Shown: positions 36,639 through 48,800 of the stretch, piece after piece | How positions within the stretch are numbered: position 1 is the stretch's first letter | Layout of the letters: each line of letters opens with the position of its first letter | NCBI GenBank assembly: GCA_964304625.1 | Contig: OZ199839.1 | Coordinates: forward strand, 2,914,001-2,978,000 | Length of the DNA: 64,000 nt | Source: Kudoa neothunni | Taxonomy: Eukaryota > Cnidaria | Reading direction: 5' to 3' | Program-made: the position numbers and the translations under genes | Notes under the pieces: model-generated | The model's input: only the letters and a program-made list of their open reading frames with translations | Databases searched by the model: none | Told to the model about the DNA's origin: nothing

Positions 36639-38865
36639 TAATTGAATAAACAAATTTTTTAATGTTATATTCTTCCCAAAGGATTTAGAATTTTATATTT
36701 ATTCAAATTTTCCATCGGAACTTGCATATCTGCGGACACACAAATATATGACTATCTATATACTGTGAAACGAGTGTTGTACGCACTCGCCAAATTTTTG
36801 ACATTAAACTAAATTTGAATGTTCTAATTCTTATTTATAATAACGAAAATATTTTTATCTATCAAATAACTAAAAATAAAAAAATTTCGTTCCCTTTGAA
36901 AAAAAATAAATCAGAAGCATGACTCGTATGTAATGCAACGGTTCTATGTAATGAGACTCCATTCCTGACTCATTATTTACGACCCTGGTTGTATTTCATT
37001 TTAGTTAAAAAAGCAATCCACGATTTTATTTCATAAAATATTTGAAAAAGTGATAATATATATTTTTAGAAGTTTTTAAAATATTGGATCGACTATATAT
37101 TCAGTAATTCCATAAATGACATCATGTAATATGGTGTGCGCATACGCAGACGATAAAGCAATATTTTTACTACAGCGTATGTGTATGGATTACTTTTGGG
37201 ATCACATATTTTCTATAAACATAACTCAAAATTTAGCTCATGTAGTAAAATTAATTTTTTATTTAATTTGCGTCTAAAATGATCAAAAACATCATACATA
37301 ATCCTGGCATAAACTATTGCAAAAAACAAATAACATAGATACGTATGAAATCTTCATTAGGGAGGAAACGACAAGTGAGAAATCCATCTAAATATGCTGT
37401 AATTCACTAACATGACGAAAATTATCGGATTTTGTTGTTACCTCAATATTTTCCATAACATTAAATGTGAAACTCACATTATTTGGAGAAATTTATGTAA
37501 TGATAATAAATCACGATATATCTTTCCTTCTTCCAGCCCAAATACCTCTTTAACCGATTCTCGATTATCCCTGTGATATCCCATCAGAAATAAACAACAA
37601 ATGAACCCATCCAATTCGATCCATCTATCACCAAAAATTTTTCCACCGATGAACTTGGTATTTTAAAATAATTTCGTACATAACAGAATTAGATATTAAT
37701 CTGAAAATATCAACTGTATTTTGTAATAAAAACGGAGAAACACCAGAATGACTACTGACTATTCATAATATTTGCAATACATGTTCTAGAATCTAGATGC
37801 CAACGGCGGGTTCATCGACCATAACATTCCATTCTGGTGTATTAATGAGTTTAGTTGTATATTTGTATCGATATCGAATTTTTTTTAACGATAAATAATC
37901 AAGAAACGAAGAAAATGAATCTGAAGACTAGGTATCGGAGTAATTACTATTAAGATCACTTGAACACATCATTGAAATTAATTATAGTTCATACACAATA
38001 TAGATTAAAATATGATATTCATGCAATAAAAACAAATTTACTGGATAGAATTTTTTCAAAGTTTTCCCAAACATTTAATTTAAATCAATATTTTGGATAA
38101 TTAGATGAAAAAAATCGTGGAATTCAAAAGACCCCAATTCTATCTTTTATTTTTTACATATTACATAGGAGGTGTTGAGCATTAACTTTTGTTCTACGGA
38201 ATGAAAAAGTTTTGTAATTAGTGGAATGTTACTACAGAACATTTTAGAAAAATAGACTGACTGCCAAAAATTTCTCACAAGTTCATGTGATAGAAAATTG
38301 ATAACTAATTATAATTGGGCTCATTTGGACCCCAGTTATAATTATACTTAGGGGGTTAATCAAAAAGATTTTCTTCCTAAATATCAAACACGTTGTCTAT
38401 GAAAACTACGACATTTCCTCTCGCTTCGAAGTTTAATTTACCCCTATGAGTGGCACAATGATACTTTTTGCGTAAGTGGTCCAAAACTAATTTATAGCTT
38501 ATCGTTCATTTAAAAAACTGGGGAAAATTATAGATTATCTTTCACGCAATAAAAATATTTTGATAAAAACAGAATAAGTTATTCTCAGTTTTATGCTGTT
38601 TTGTTAACGATCCTACGATGGCTACTGGCCAAACAAACACGACGGATATTTCGGAGTTTGTCGCTATACATCGACAACGTGTATTTGATTGGCGTCATTT
38701 TTAGGGCTTATTTTAACCGAATTACATCCTCATTAGGCCACACAAGAAAAATGACTTCCGTAAATTTTAAACTTTAACGATGTGAGGTTTGATTAAAAAT
38801 TACATATTCAGCATTCCAACGTAAATGGAAAAGATAACGCTGTTGAAAATTTGAGAGTTCAAATT
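36639..38865. other. Intergenic with a piggyBac-like terminus
   Basis: No gene seen. About 38317-38355 (TTGGGCTCATTTGGACCCCA then CTTAGGGGG followed by TTAA) resembles the right end of the piggyBac-like elements; no matching left end was found, so it may be a fragment. The ArgRS promoter should lie at the right edge. Confidence 0.4.
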
Positions 38866-40996
38866 ATGGATAAATTTTATTTGGGTGATGATAGTCTAGT
38901 TGTGGATGAGAATTTTAAACAGTTACAACAACTAAATGCCAAGCTTTCTTATCAACGTCATGCTTTATCACGTTCGTTTGCCGAGCAGCAACCTGCCACC
39001 ATGATTTCACTTGATGTTTTATCCTGTATCAAATACCTATTTTATCATTCGATACAAAAGAACGGATTCAGTTGTGACAATCCCAACAGTCTTCTTATTC
39101 AACCCTCAACTACCAAAATATCTGATTTCCAATGTAATGACGCATTTCGAATTCAGAAACACCATAAAGATATGACCGCCAGTCAAATATCTGAAGCTAT
39201 TATTACCGGAATACCTGAGAATGATGTGATTGGGCGGTTATGGTCGACAGGACCTGGATTCATCAATATAAATCTCAAGAAACAATTCTATTCCCATTTT
39301 ATTTGTGACATAATACTGAATGAGAATAAAAACGATTCGAGTAACAATCCTATCAAACCTCCAGGTTTCAATAAAAGACACGTTTTGGTTGACTTTTCCT
39401 CACCCAACGTTGCCAAAGAAATGCATGTGGGTCATCTGCGATCCACCATTATTGGTGACACTATCTGTAGATTGTACGAGTATTTGGGATGTGAGGTATC
39501 TCGAATCAACCATGTTGGTGATTGGGGTACACAATTTGGTATGTTGATTGCGTATGTTGAGCACAAATTCGGTTCAATCAGCTCCTGCCCGTCCACTATC
39601 TCCGAGCTGCAAACCTTCTACAAAGTATTGTCATGTTGCTAGCGAAAGATTTAATTGTATTGAAGGAATCAAAAGTGCTATTTGATTCCAACGAGGAATT
39701 TAAGAAGAAAGCCTACAGCATGGTTGTGAAACTTCAGGCTCACGATCCTGATGTTTTAGATGTTTGGAAGATGATATGTGCAACCTCGAGAAATGGTAGA
39801 TTTTGCTTTTTTATTTTATAAACTTAATGTGTTTTTTTAGAATTTACTCGTATATATGATTTGCTCGACATTAGGTTGACTGAGATGGGTGAGTCATTCT
39901 ATCAAAATCTTATGGTTGGCATTGTACAAGAACTCACCGAAAAAGGTAATAATGAAGAGCTGTAAATGTTTCCGCAATTTTATGATTTGTTGTTTTAGGA
40001 TTGTTGGTGGTGGATGACAATTGCAGAGTTGTTCCAATGAAAGAGATCAATTTACCACCATTATTTGTTGTCAAATCGGATGGTGGTTTCACCTATGATA
40101 CGTCTGATCTTGCTGCGTTGAGATATCGACTTTTGGAAATGAAGGCCGAATGTGTGCTCTATGTGGTTGATAATGGACAAAGTGATCATTTTAAAGCGAT
40201 TTTCCATGCGGCATCATTGGCTGGTTGGCTCAACAAAGGATCGGTCTATCCTCGAGTTGAACACATTGGTTTTGGAGTTGTGCTTGGGGAGGATAAGAAA
40301 AAATTCAAAACTCGTTCAGGAGACACTATCAAATTGATTAGTCTACTAAATGAGGGGATAACTCGTGCGAGAAAGAAGCTCCTCGAGAGAACTCCTCCTC
40401 TTGATTGGCCTGAACAAGAAATCGAAGCCACCGCAGAAAAATTAGCATTTTCCTGTATAAAATACGCCGATCTCAGCCACAATCGAATTAGTGATTATGT
40501 GTTTTCTTTTGAGAAAATGTTAGAGGATCGTGGCAATACTGCGTTCTATCTTTGCTATGCTTTCACTCGTATCAAGTCCATCATTAGAAAATCCAAACTT
40601 ACCAACCAACAAATTATCGACTTCGTTAGTAAATGTGTTAAAGATTGTGTCGATGATGGTGGAGAATCAGGTGTTACTGTTTTCAATGACAATATTCCTC
40701 TGGATTTTGAACATCCTTCTGATATTGCTCTCGCAAAACACCTAGTCAAGTATCCTATTGTTGTGAAGAGAATGGCTGCCGAATTACTGCCAAATCAGAT
40801 GTGTGATTATATCTACGAGCTGGCAACAATTTTCATGGATTTCTATGAAAAATGCTACTGCTTCTCCACTGACAAACAAACCAAAGAAATTGTTGACATT
40901 AATATGAAACGTATAGCATTGGTGTATGCAGCTGGAAAAGTGTTCCATTCCGGCTTCAGTTTGTTGGGTCTAAGTACGAGTATTGAGCGTATGTAA
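38866..40996 (+). CDS. RARS1: Cytosolic arginyl-tRNA synthetase
   Basis: Exons 38866-39624, 39666-39795, 39841-39945 and 39999-40996 give 663 aa (human 660); introns are 41, 45 and 53 nt. The enzyme charges tRNA-Arg with arginine using ATP. An N-terminal leucine-rich stretch ([19 protein letters not shown]) matches the zipper that docks the animal enzyme in the multisynthetase complex. Then the ArgRS N-terminal domain, the class I core with [20 protein letters not shown] (the HIGH-type motif is HVGH), [26 protein letters not shown], and the KKFKTRSG segment in the place of KMSKS, and finally the anticodon-binding domain ([16 protein letters not shown]) ending in ERM like the human protein. 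The frame stays open upstream to a TTG, but ATG 38866 fits the family start best. Looks intact. Confidence 0.95.
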
Positions 40997-41922
40997 CCTT
41001 ACACTGTTAAGCAATAACGCTAATCCAGTTCCAGTTAGACAGCGTTTTCATTAATTTTCGTTTATTTTTTGTAATTTTTTGCGTTGATCGTTCTTAGCAT
41101 TTGCGGATTTTTACTTGTTGGTATAAAATCAAACCTATTGGGGGATTTCTGGTTTTCTTGGCGCATATTTATGTATTGATACATATCGATTGATCTATTT
41201 CTCTTGACTATACGTTATAGATTTAATTTAATATACGCTACTGTATTTCGATAAATTTATTAGTCTTTTATTTTTTAAGAAAGAGAAGCCACAACTCAGA
41301 CTATAGATATGAGAGTAATTATGTATGCAATGTAAAAATGTTATGGGAACTATAATTCTTCTAATTATCGGAAGACAATTGTAGTTTACCAGTACACTTT
41401 AATCTTCAGCGTCGTTTATAACTCCCATAACTACAAATTGTAGGTTACGAATACATTTTAGTCGTGAGAATTTGCCGCATTTACTGATTGATCTTCTTTT
41501 AGAAGAATGTAATGATAGGTCATAATTGCATGTAACGGATTAAATTTTCATGGGTAGTAGATGCTTTCTTACAAAAGTATTTGGACTGATTGTATATTTA
41601 ATATTGGAAATTTCATTGAAATTGTAGGGAGGAAATGAGCTGATGGTTACCTTTTTAGTGACGACTATAGTGTAACCTCGGACTTCGACCATAATCCGTT
41701 CTATAAGTGTGTTTAAACTCTGAATAAATTTATCCGGTGCAAAATGATGAAAATTAGTTTAGTCCGTTACCACGCATCAAATAAATTATTATTTTTATTC
41801 TTATTAATGGAAAAACATTCATACCTTGTGTTTATAAAATATAACAAATAAATATTAAATGTAATAATAAAGATGAAATACAGAACAAATATTTTTTGGT
41901 TTTCATACGATAGATTATAAAA
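40997..41922. other. Intergenic, ArgRS 3' flank
   Basis: Includes the probable ArgRS 3' UTR. Short repeated ATAACTCCCATAACTACAA-type motifs occur near 41330-41450. No gene seen. Confidence 0.4.
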
Positions 41923-42455
41923 CAGGAGTCGGTAACCTTTTTGGGTGACGGGCAGAACAGACATACCCCAACATCAATTCGGCCCGTATTAAATTAATTT
42001 ATAAAATAGATAATAATCTTAACTCAAATTTTGAATTTAAATATATAAATTAGAATTAATACAAGTCATTTAAATTATAAAGCATGACAAATCAAAAGTA
42101 TTATATAACAACAATTCTCACTTGCAGCGTAACCAACTCATGCTTAACTTGTGAAATAACGGTTTATGGGACGATATCATATAACATGAGTTATACCTTT
42201 ATGTCTTTTTAAAAATATATTATACTTTTATAGAAAAAATTTTAACAGTCATATTTATTCCGGTTTCTGCTTAGATTAAAATGAATTTTAGTAGGCTAAT
42301 ATGTTCACTCTATAGCATATTAATCTTTAAAAAACGATATAGATAAAAACTTTAAAATTATTTACGTATTTTAGATATTCAGAAAAATTTGAAGTCAGTC
42401 AATGCATGGTAGGCAGGTTAAGGATAACTGTTGGGTCGTAGGTTACCGACCTCTG
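41923..42455. mobile_element. hAT-like MITE with 8-bp target duplication
   Basis: 533 bp flanked by TTATAAAA (41915-41922) and TTATAAAG (42456-42463), an 8-bp duplication with one mismatch. Terminal inverted repeats are CAGGAGTCGGTAACCTTTTT and, from the right end, CAGAGGTCGGTAACCTACGA, typical of hAT elements (compare CAGGGGTCGGCAAAC in mammalian Charlie). No open frame; non-autonomous. Confidence 0.8.
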
Positions 42456-42651
42456 TTATAAAGGGTTCCCTTTCGGTGACGTTCGCACAATTTGATTGAT
42501 CGACTCTTCTTCCAGAATTTATTTTCTTCTCTGTTTTTTGCTCCAACTGGGTTTGTTCTGAATACCTTTCTATATGTACTCGAATTCAAAAGTGTTTTTA
42601 ACTCAAAATTTTTGGTCGAAATCCGATTTGTACGAGCTCCAAGGTTGCACT

Positions 42652-42652
42652 G

Positions 42653-42691
<39 letters not shown>
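42652..42691. repeat. (TA)n(TG)n microsatellite
   Basis: About eight TA units followed by about twelve TG units. Confidence 0.9.
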
Positions 42692-42825
42692 ATTTGAGGA
42701 TTTAATTTAAATAATTATAATTTCCTGCTTGGAATATAAAAGTTCCATTTGCTAGCACGCCACAAAAATTTGGTATTGATTAAAGGAATTAATATATAAA
42801 CATTTTTCTACAATAATTACCACTA

Positions 42826-45800
42826 TTAAGAAAGAGGGATGGATTGGGTTGATTTCGCAAACATATCTCCAGATACTTGGCACAAGCAGTACGCATCGGA
42901 TACATCTTGTTTGTAATCTATTTGGAAATTTGTTACATTGAATCCCAGAATATAGGTGGCGTTGAGCGATTTGGCGTATGCTCTAGCGATTTCTTGTACG
43001 TCATCAAAGAAGCTGTTGATGAATGATACAATACCAATCGAGTTACTACTCTACAGAACAGATCAAATTCTGCAGGTGCTATAAAACAAGCTCACTTTTT
43101 TGAGATCAGTTATCTCTCTTATGAAAATAAAATTAAGTATGCCAACATGTTCGAAGCGCTGGTTATCTTCAAGGATAGGAAAATAATGTGAGCATGTTAT
43201 TGTAACGTCACTCTAATGCGATAATTAAACAAAATTACAGTCTTGAATTTGATAAAAACCGTACAAAATCAATATCGACGTCGGCGAAGCTCTCAAACCG
43301 CGAGGAACAACTGCTATCGGCGTTTGTGCTGCATTCTTCAGTTCCAGAGCGACTTGCTAAAACAAACATGCAGTCTACACATCCAATCGCCAAGCTTGGT
43401 CCCACTTACAAAAGGTTTCATGGAAAGAGGTGATAGAAGTCAGATTTAATGTTTTCAAAAATTCTTCATAATTCTGCATTATATCACTTTTTTCTTGCTC
43501 ATTCTCAACAGCAATGTCATTAGATTCTCCCTCGGTTGAAATGGGCTCCCTTGACAACAAAATGGAATAATCCGAGAAACTAACACTGCAATCGACATTT
43601 GCAAAGATTCTCAAAAAGAACGAATCCTCATGTTTCATAATTTCCATATGTATATTATTAATGGAACATTTGTTGAAATGCCTCAATTTAAAATAGAGAT
43701 ACTTGTTTTTATAAACAAAATAAATATAAAAAATCAATGCAAAAAATTACTTTTATTGAGTGATTGATTTCATTTTCCATTTTTACGTTAAATTCACTGT
43801 TGTAAAAGCTATCGTTTGATTCGTGCTCAGGTACATAGAGGCATGACGTATCAAAGGACATGGTCCTTATAAGATTTACCACCTGAATTTGAGTGGGAAA
43901 ATAACCACTCAAGGATTTACATTAAAAAATTACGAATGAATGGTTGGAATATTGATGTCCTGAATCATTGTCGGTAGTAGTAATATTTGATGAGGGCAGA
44001 GGGTGATGAGTGTTTGTAATGTGAAAATGATTCACGTCCGAATATATTGGATCCATCAATCTGGAAAGGTATCGACTTGGTATTTCGTCATCGATCTGTT
44101 AGATAATAATGTTTAGAGCTAAAAATCACAACGAAGAAAAGTGTTTTCATACTTTAATAATAATATTTGAAGTTGTAAGTTCTCCGTCATTGGGTAGGCA
44201 GCTCGAAGAATCAAACTAAACCCACAAGGTTGTCACAGCACGAAATACACACTAAAACTTTTACTTTCGATCGAACATACTCCCTCATTTTGTCTATGTG
44301 TGAACTAATTTGAGCGGTTAAACTACTGACAACTTCTGGGGATTTGTTCGAGGTGAGCTGACCAGAAAGTTCAATTATAGGACAGCAAGGGGTGGGCAGA
44401 GCATTAAGCAGATAGCATGTCCCTGTCTATTCGATTGAAATAATATAGATTAGGCCACATATTTCTGTTAATGCTAACACAGTATATAATTACTCCAGTA
44501 AATATAACCGATTCATCATTCATACAAACGTCAATAGTCAAATTGAATAGACTGTTAAAACCCATCACCTAATAATCTATTAGCCTAACCAAATAATAAC
44601 CACTACAAATAGACCTTAATTTTATAAATAATTTTATTCAATAAATCATAATAAGCCAATGTGAGATCCTAGAATTGAGTTGCAGTGGATTGATCCACTA
44701 AAACAAAAATAAACTTGGCTCAAATGATAACAAGAATTTTCCTTGTTGTTTTCATTAAATTTCCTGTATACACTATAGAAAATGATTATATGATGTCAAA
44801 AGGTAACGTAATGTCTCAGGTAGGGATACCTGGTTTGCATAAAACATCCCAAACCATTGGTTTCAAGTGTGTCTGGTTTTATCAGATTGCATATAATCAA
44901 TTCTGGCACTGTGCCAGATCTATTACACACATTGCTATCCAAATCTCAATTCACATTAATAATACTTGCACACACCACAGGTGAAATATTTCAGTTGAAA
45001 AACATCAGAGTTGAAATCCGGCAGCGAATGACAAGGGAAACAGTTGTATCTTTATTTTCATACATAAGATAAATCATTAAAATAATATTTAATATATTCA
45101 TTTAATAAATCCTAACAATAACTCAAAAAAATAATCCAATAAGTCAATTTTTTATTGATCAACAGCTATTTTTTAAACATGTATATTTCTTAAATATTCG
45201 CTATATTATTATAAAATTAAATAAGTAATTAAAACCGTAAAATGTTTTTGGAAAAGTTAAAATTAATTTTATTTAAACTAGTTTTTTATTAGTAGTTTAC
45301 AAAAAGGATCTCAATATTGATTATACCTTTAAATTATTCGAAATCTATTGATGTATTTTATAATTTTAAAATATTTTAAATCCATCGCTATATCAAAGAC
45401 AATGCTGTTATTGTTCCTATTTTCCATTTTAATTTGTTAATAAAAACAAATTCGATCGAAAAAGGACAAAGTTGAAATTCTTTAGATCATGTTTAATAGC
45501 CGATTAAAGTTGGAAACTTAAATAAAATTGAATTATTCTACAATACTTGAATAATTAAAGTTTTATTCAAGTAGTGCAAATTATGAATAATAGTTAGGAG
45601 TGAATACAAAAAAAATGAAAAAACTTAGAGTTAATTTAAAGGATGATTTAAATATGATTAGATGTGGAAAATATTAATTTAATATAAATTTGTTTATCCC
45701 TCCAGAATTCGTAGGTTTGTATTTAAAGCTTACAACCCTATTTTAATTATAATTTTTAAATGTCATATTGGCTACATAAAACAAATTGCTCCAAATATAT

Positions 45801-48800
45801 TTAATAATAAATAATACTAAGACGATACTAAGTTAAAAAACATTTATTAAATAAAACTTAATATTATCTATTTAATATTTTACCGACTTAAATAATTTTT
45901 AATGGTAAAGTTCGATTCTAGGAGGGACCATGCTTGATGGTTCTCTCATAACATTTTTTTAAAGATAAAATGACCAAACAATTATAAATTATATAATAGA
46001 CTTTTGGGTCGAGAATTTTTTCGAATTAGCTTAAAAATATTGAAATACCTTTCCGATGAATTGGCATTCGTTAATGTGCTAATATTACTGAAAGCAGTTC
46101 CATAGGAAACAATAGCCATTAATTTATTGTGCATAGTAACCACTTCGGAATAACCACCAATCATATCACAGTTAAGATTCAAACACTGTCTTCTCAGTTC
46201 AATACGCAATTCTTCCCACCAATTCTTGTTCAAACGAATCATATCTAAGTTGAAATGATAAGCAATGTATCAGAAATGATCTTAATGAGGAGTGTTACAT
46301 GACGTGTGTTTGTTTTCAACCACACGCACAGCCATTGTAGTAACCACACCACCTATTGGGCCTAGAATTTGGTTGGGGACTGCTTTCAAATTGCAAATAG
46401 GTTGATTCTATATAGTTTTTGAGATAAATAACACGACCCAACTCCAGCCTCAATTACGTATATTCCATTTTTGTAACGTATTGCATTTTTTCGAAGGCTA
46501 ATCATCGAATGTTCAAGATCAATGTTGTCTGGATCAGAAAAGTGGTAATCTAACGTGTAAATGTCACTATCAAAATTGAATAAAAAATCCAACTTTACCA
46601 GAAGATGGATTTACAGAGCTGAGACGATTAGTTCGACGTTTTGGTGTTGATAAGCCTCTAAAAATAAATATTCCAAGATAAACAACTGTCACTCTACTCT
46701 CATCTTCCTGAAACTCACTCTACATTAAGCCCAGCTGCTGGATTTTTCGCTATCGTATTCGAAGGAGTTACACATCCACCACTATTAGCAAGCGTAACAC
46801 AAGTTCCTATGGCTCTTGCGATCACTCTGGTTTCGCCCTCAATATCGAAACTCACTTTGAATCTTCAGTACGGAGTAAGATTAATGTAAGACGACACGAA
46901 GATTTTAGTATACACATACCCTAATACAGCATTGCTACCTAGGCTAATTGCCATCGAAACCATTTCGTTAGTAAGTCGAGCTAAATAACGCAATCACTAA
47001 AAATAAAAAATATTTGTTCCCACCGTAGAGATCTCTAAATAAACTTTGTCGAGCTTCATTAGAAGACCTGGATGATCGAATAAAGTTGCTGAACTGATTA
47101 AAAATTTGGCTGGATATTATCACACGTCAACTTGATAAAAATTACATAATCCTCTGTGTCATCTTCGACAAGAATGGGATTAATAAGAGCCTGAATTTCC
47201 ACAAGGTCGCGCCCAAAAGGCACTCTGTCAACTAAACATATGTTTAGCTTCGTTATTAGTGCAAGAAAAATACATGTGTAAATGTGAAAATTGTTTTTGC
47301 GGAACAGTTTTTTCTTTTTATTATCAAACAGTTCCAGCTTTACTGAAATTCGCAGATAACCTCTATTACCTAAAAAAGACGACTATTTTTATTTCATAAA
47401 GCATGCATATTTGAATGCTTTATTATTGAACTTCATTTAATAAAGAAAACGCTTTAAAACCGAAGGTATTCTGAATAACAATTTACGTAAAAAATGATTT
47501 TTTATTTCGACTTCCAACCCTTACACGAGTGAAAATGATAATACAGTCAGTGGCTGGTTTTACGCATTTTGTAACAATCAACACAATTTGAATAATCAAA
47601 TGTACAATCAATATATAATATTTTTTAATGTTTTTATTAAAGAACCTGGACCTAAATAATATAATAAAGTTGTGAAATTTCCAGACTGTTAATCACGTGA
47701 CTTCCGGGTTTAAGCACGTTTATCGGAACGTTTTTGAAAAAAATAGATAAATTTTGTTTAGTATTCGAAAGAATTTAATGAAATTAAACGAAATCAAATC
47801 CAAACAGGAAATAATAAAATACATCCACAATAACTCCAATTTTGTTACTATAAGGAACCAAACATATCCTTCATATCCAACCCCTATGGCACCTTAAAAA
47901 ACAAAAATAAATTTGTTTAGATTATCGTTTTCATTAGCGAAATTATTAAAATGAGTTTAAAAAATTATGCAAGTTTGACAAAAAAGATCGAACGATTATG
48001 ATCGCGATGCTGAAAATTATATTTCAAAATATTTGGACGACTTTTTTGGACCAAAATAACTAATTATTTTATTTCTAACTGAAAAAAATCATTTTTTTCT
48101 TAAATGTATACAATTCAATTATATTAAATAGCTATGTGTATTATTATGTGAGCTTGCTGGTATATACGTAAAACTAGAAGTTAACAATTTCACGCACATT
48201 TTTCCGCGATTCCGAAGGAATTACGTAAAACTTGTCACTGACGGTATATGTGTAAACGACTAGGATATTTGTTGAATAATGCATCTCACTCAATATCAGT
48301 TTTCCCACTCTTGTTCCTCGCTCCATCATATTCAGCAATATTTGGCATTAACGAAAACGGATCAAAGTTATGAATTCTATTTAAGAACTAGTGAAAAATC
48401 ACGGCTTTCCCTGATAGCGTTTAGTTACTTTTTTAATGTTTGGATAATTTTGGATTAGATTAGTTCAATATTAAAATAAATTTTTATACGGAAATTTAAA
48501 AAAGGAACATTCGATACAAATAAAGTAAGTAGGTAATCTTATTTAAAGAAGACATTTTTTATCCTACATTCATGTGAATCAATATGGTTAATTCCATAAA
48601 TAATTTTTGTCAATAAGGAGTGAAACATATATCGATTGACTAAAACGTTATGATTAAAAAGCGACAATTTTATTATGAAACGTTCTTAATCCTCATTGGA
48701 AAATTTTAATAAATTACTTCATAATTCATTAAAATTGAATAATGATCAATTTAAACTTAACAAAAAAGTTTTAATACACAAGTTAATTCAAAATCACATA

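Noticed and set aside
44715-45072. Plus-strand frames with a hydrophobic start
   Set aside because: They overlap three C2CD5 exons on the minus strand that align with the human protein and have matching splice phases.
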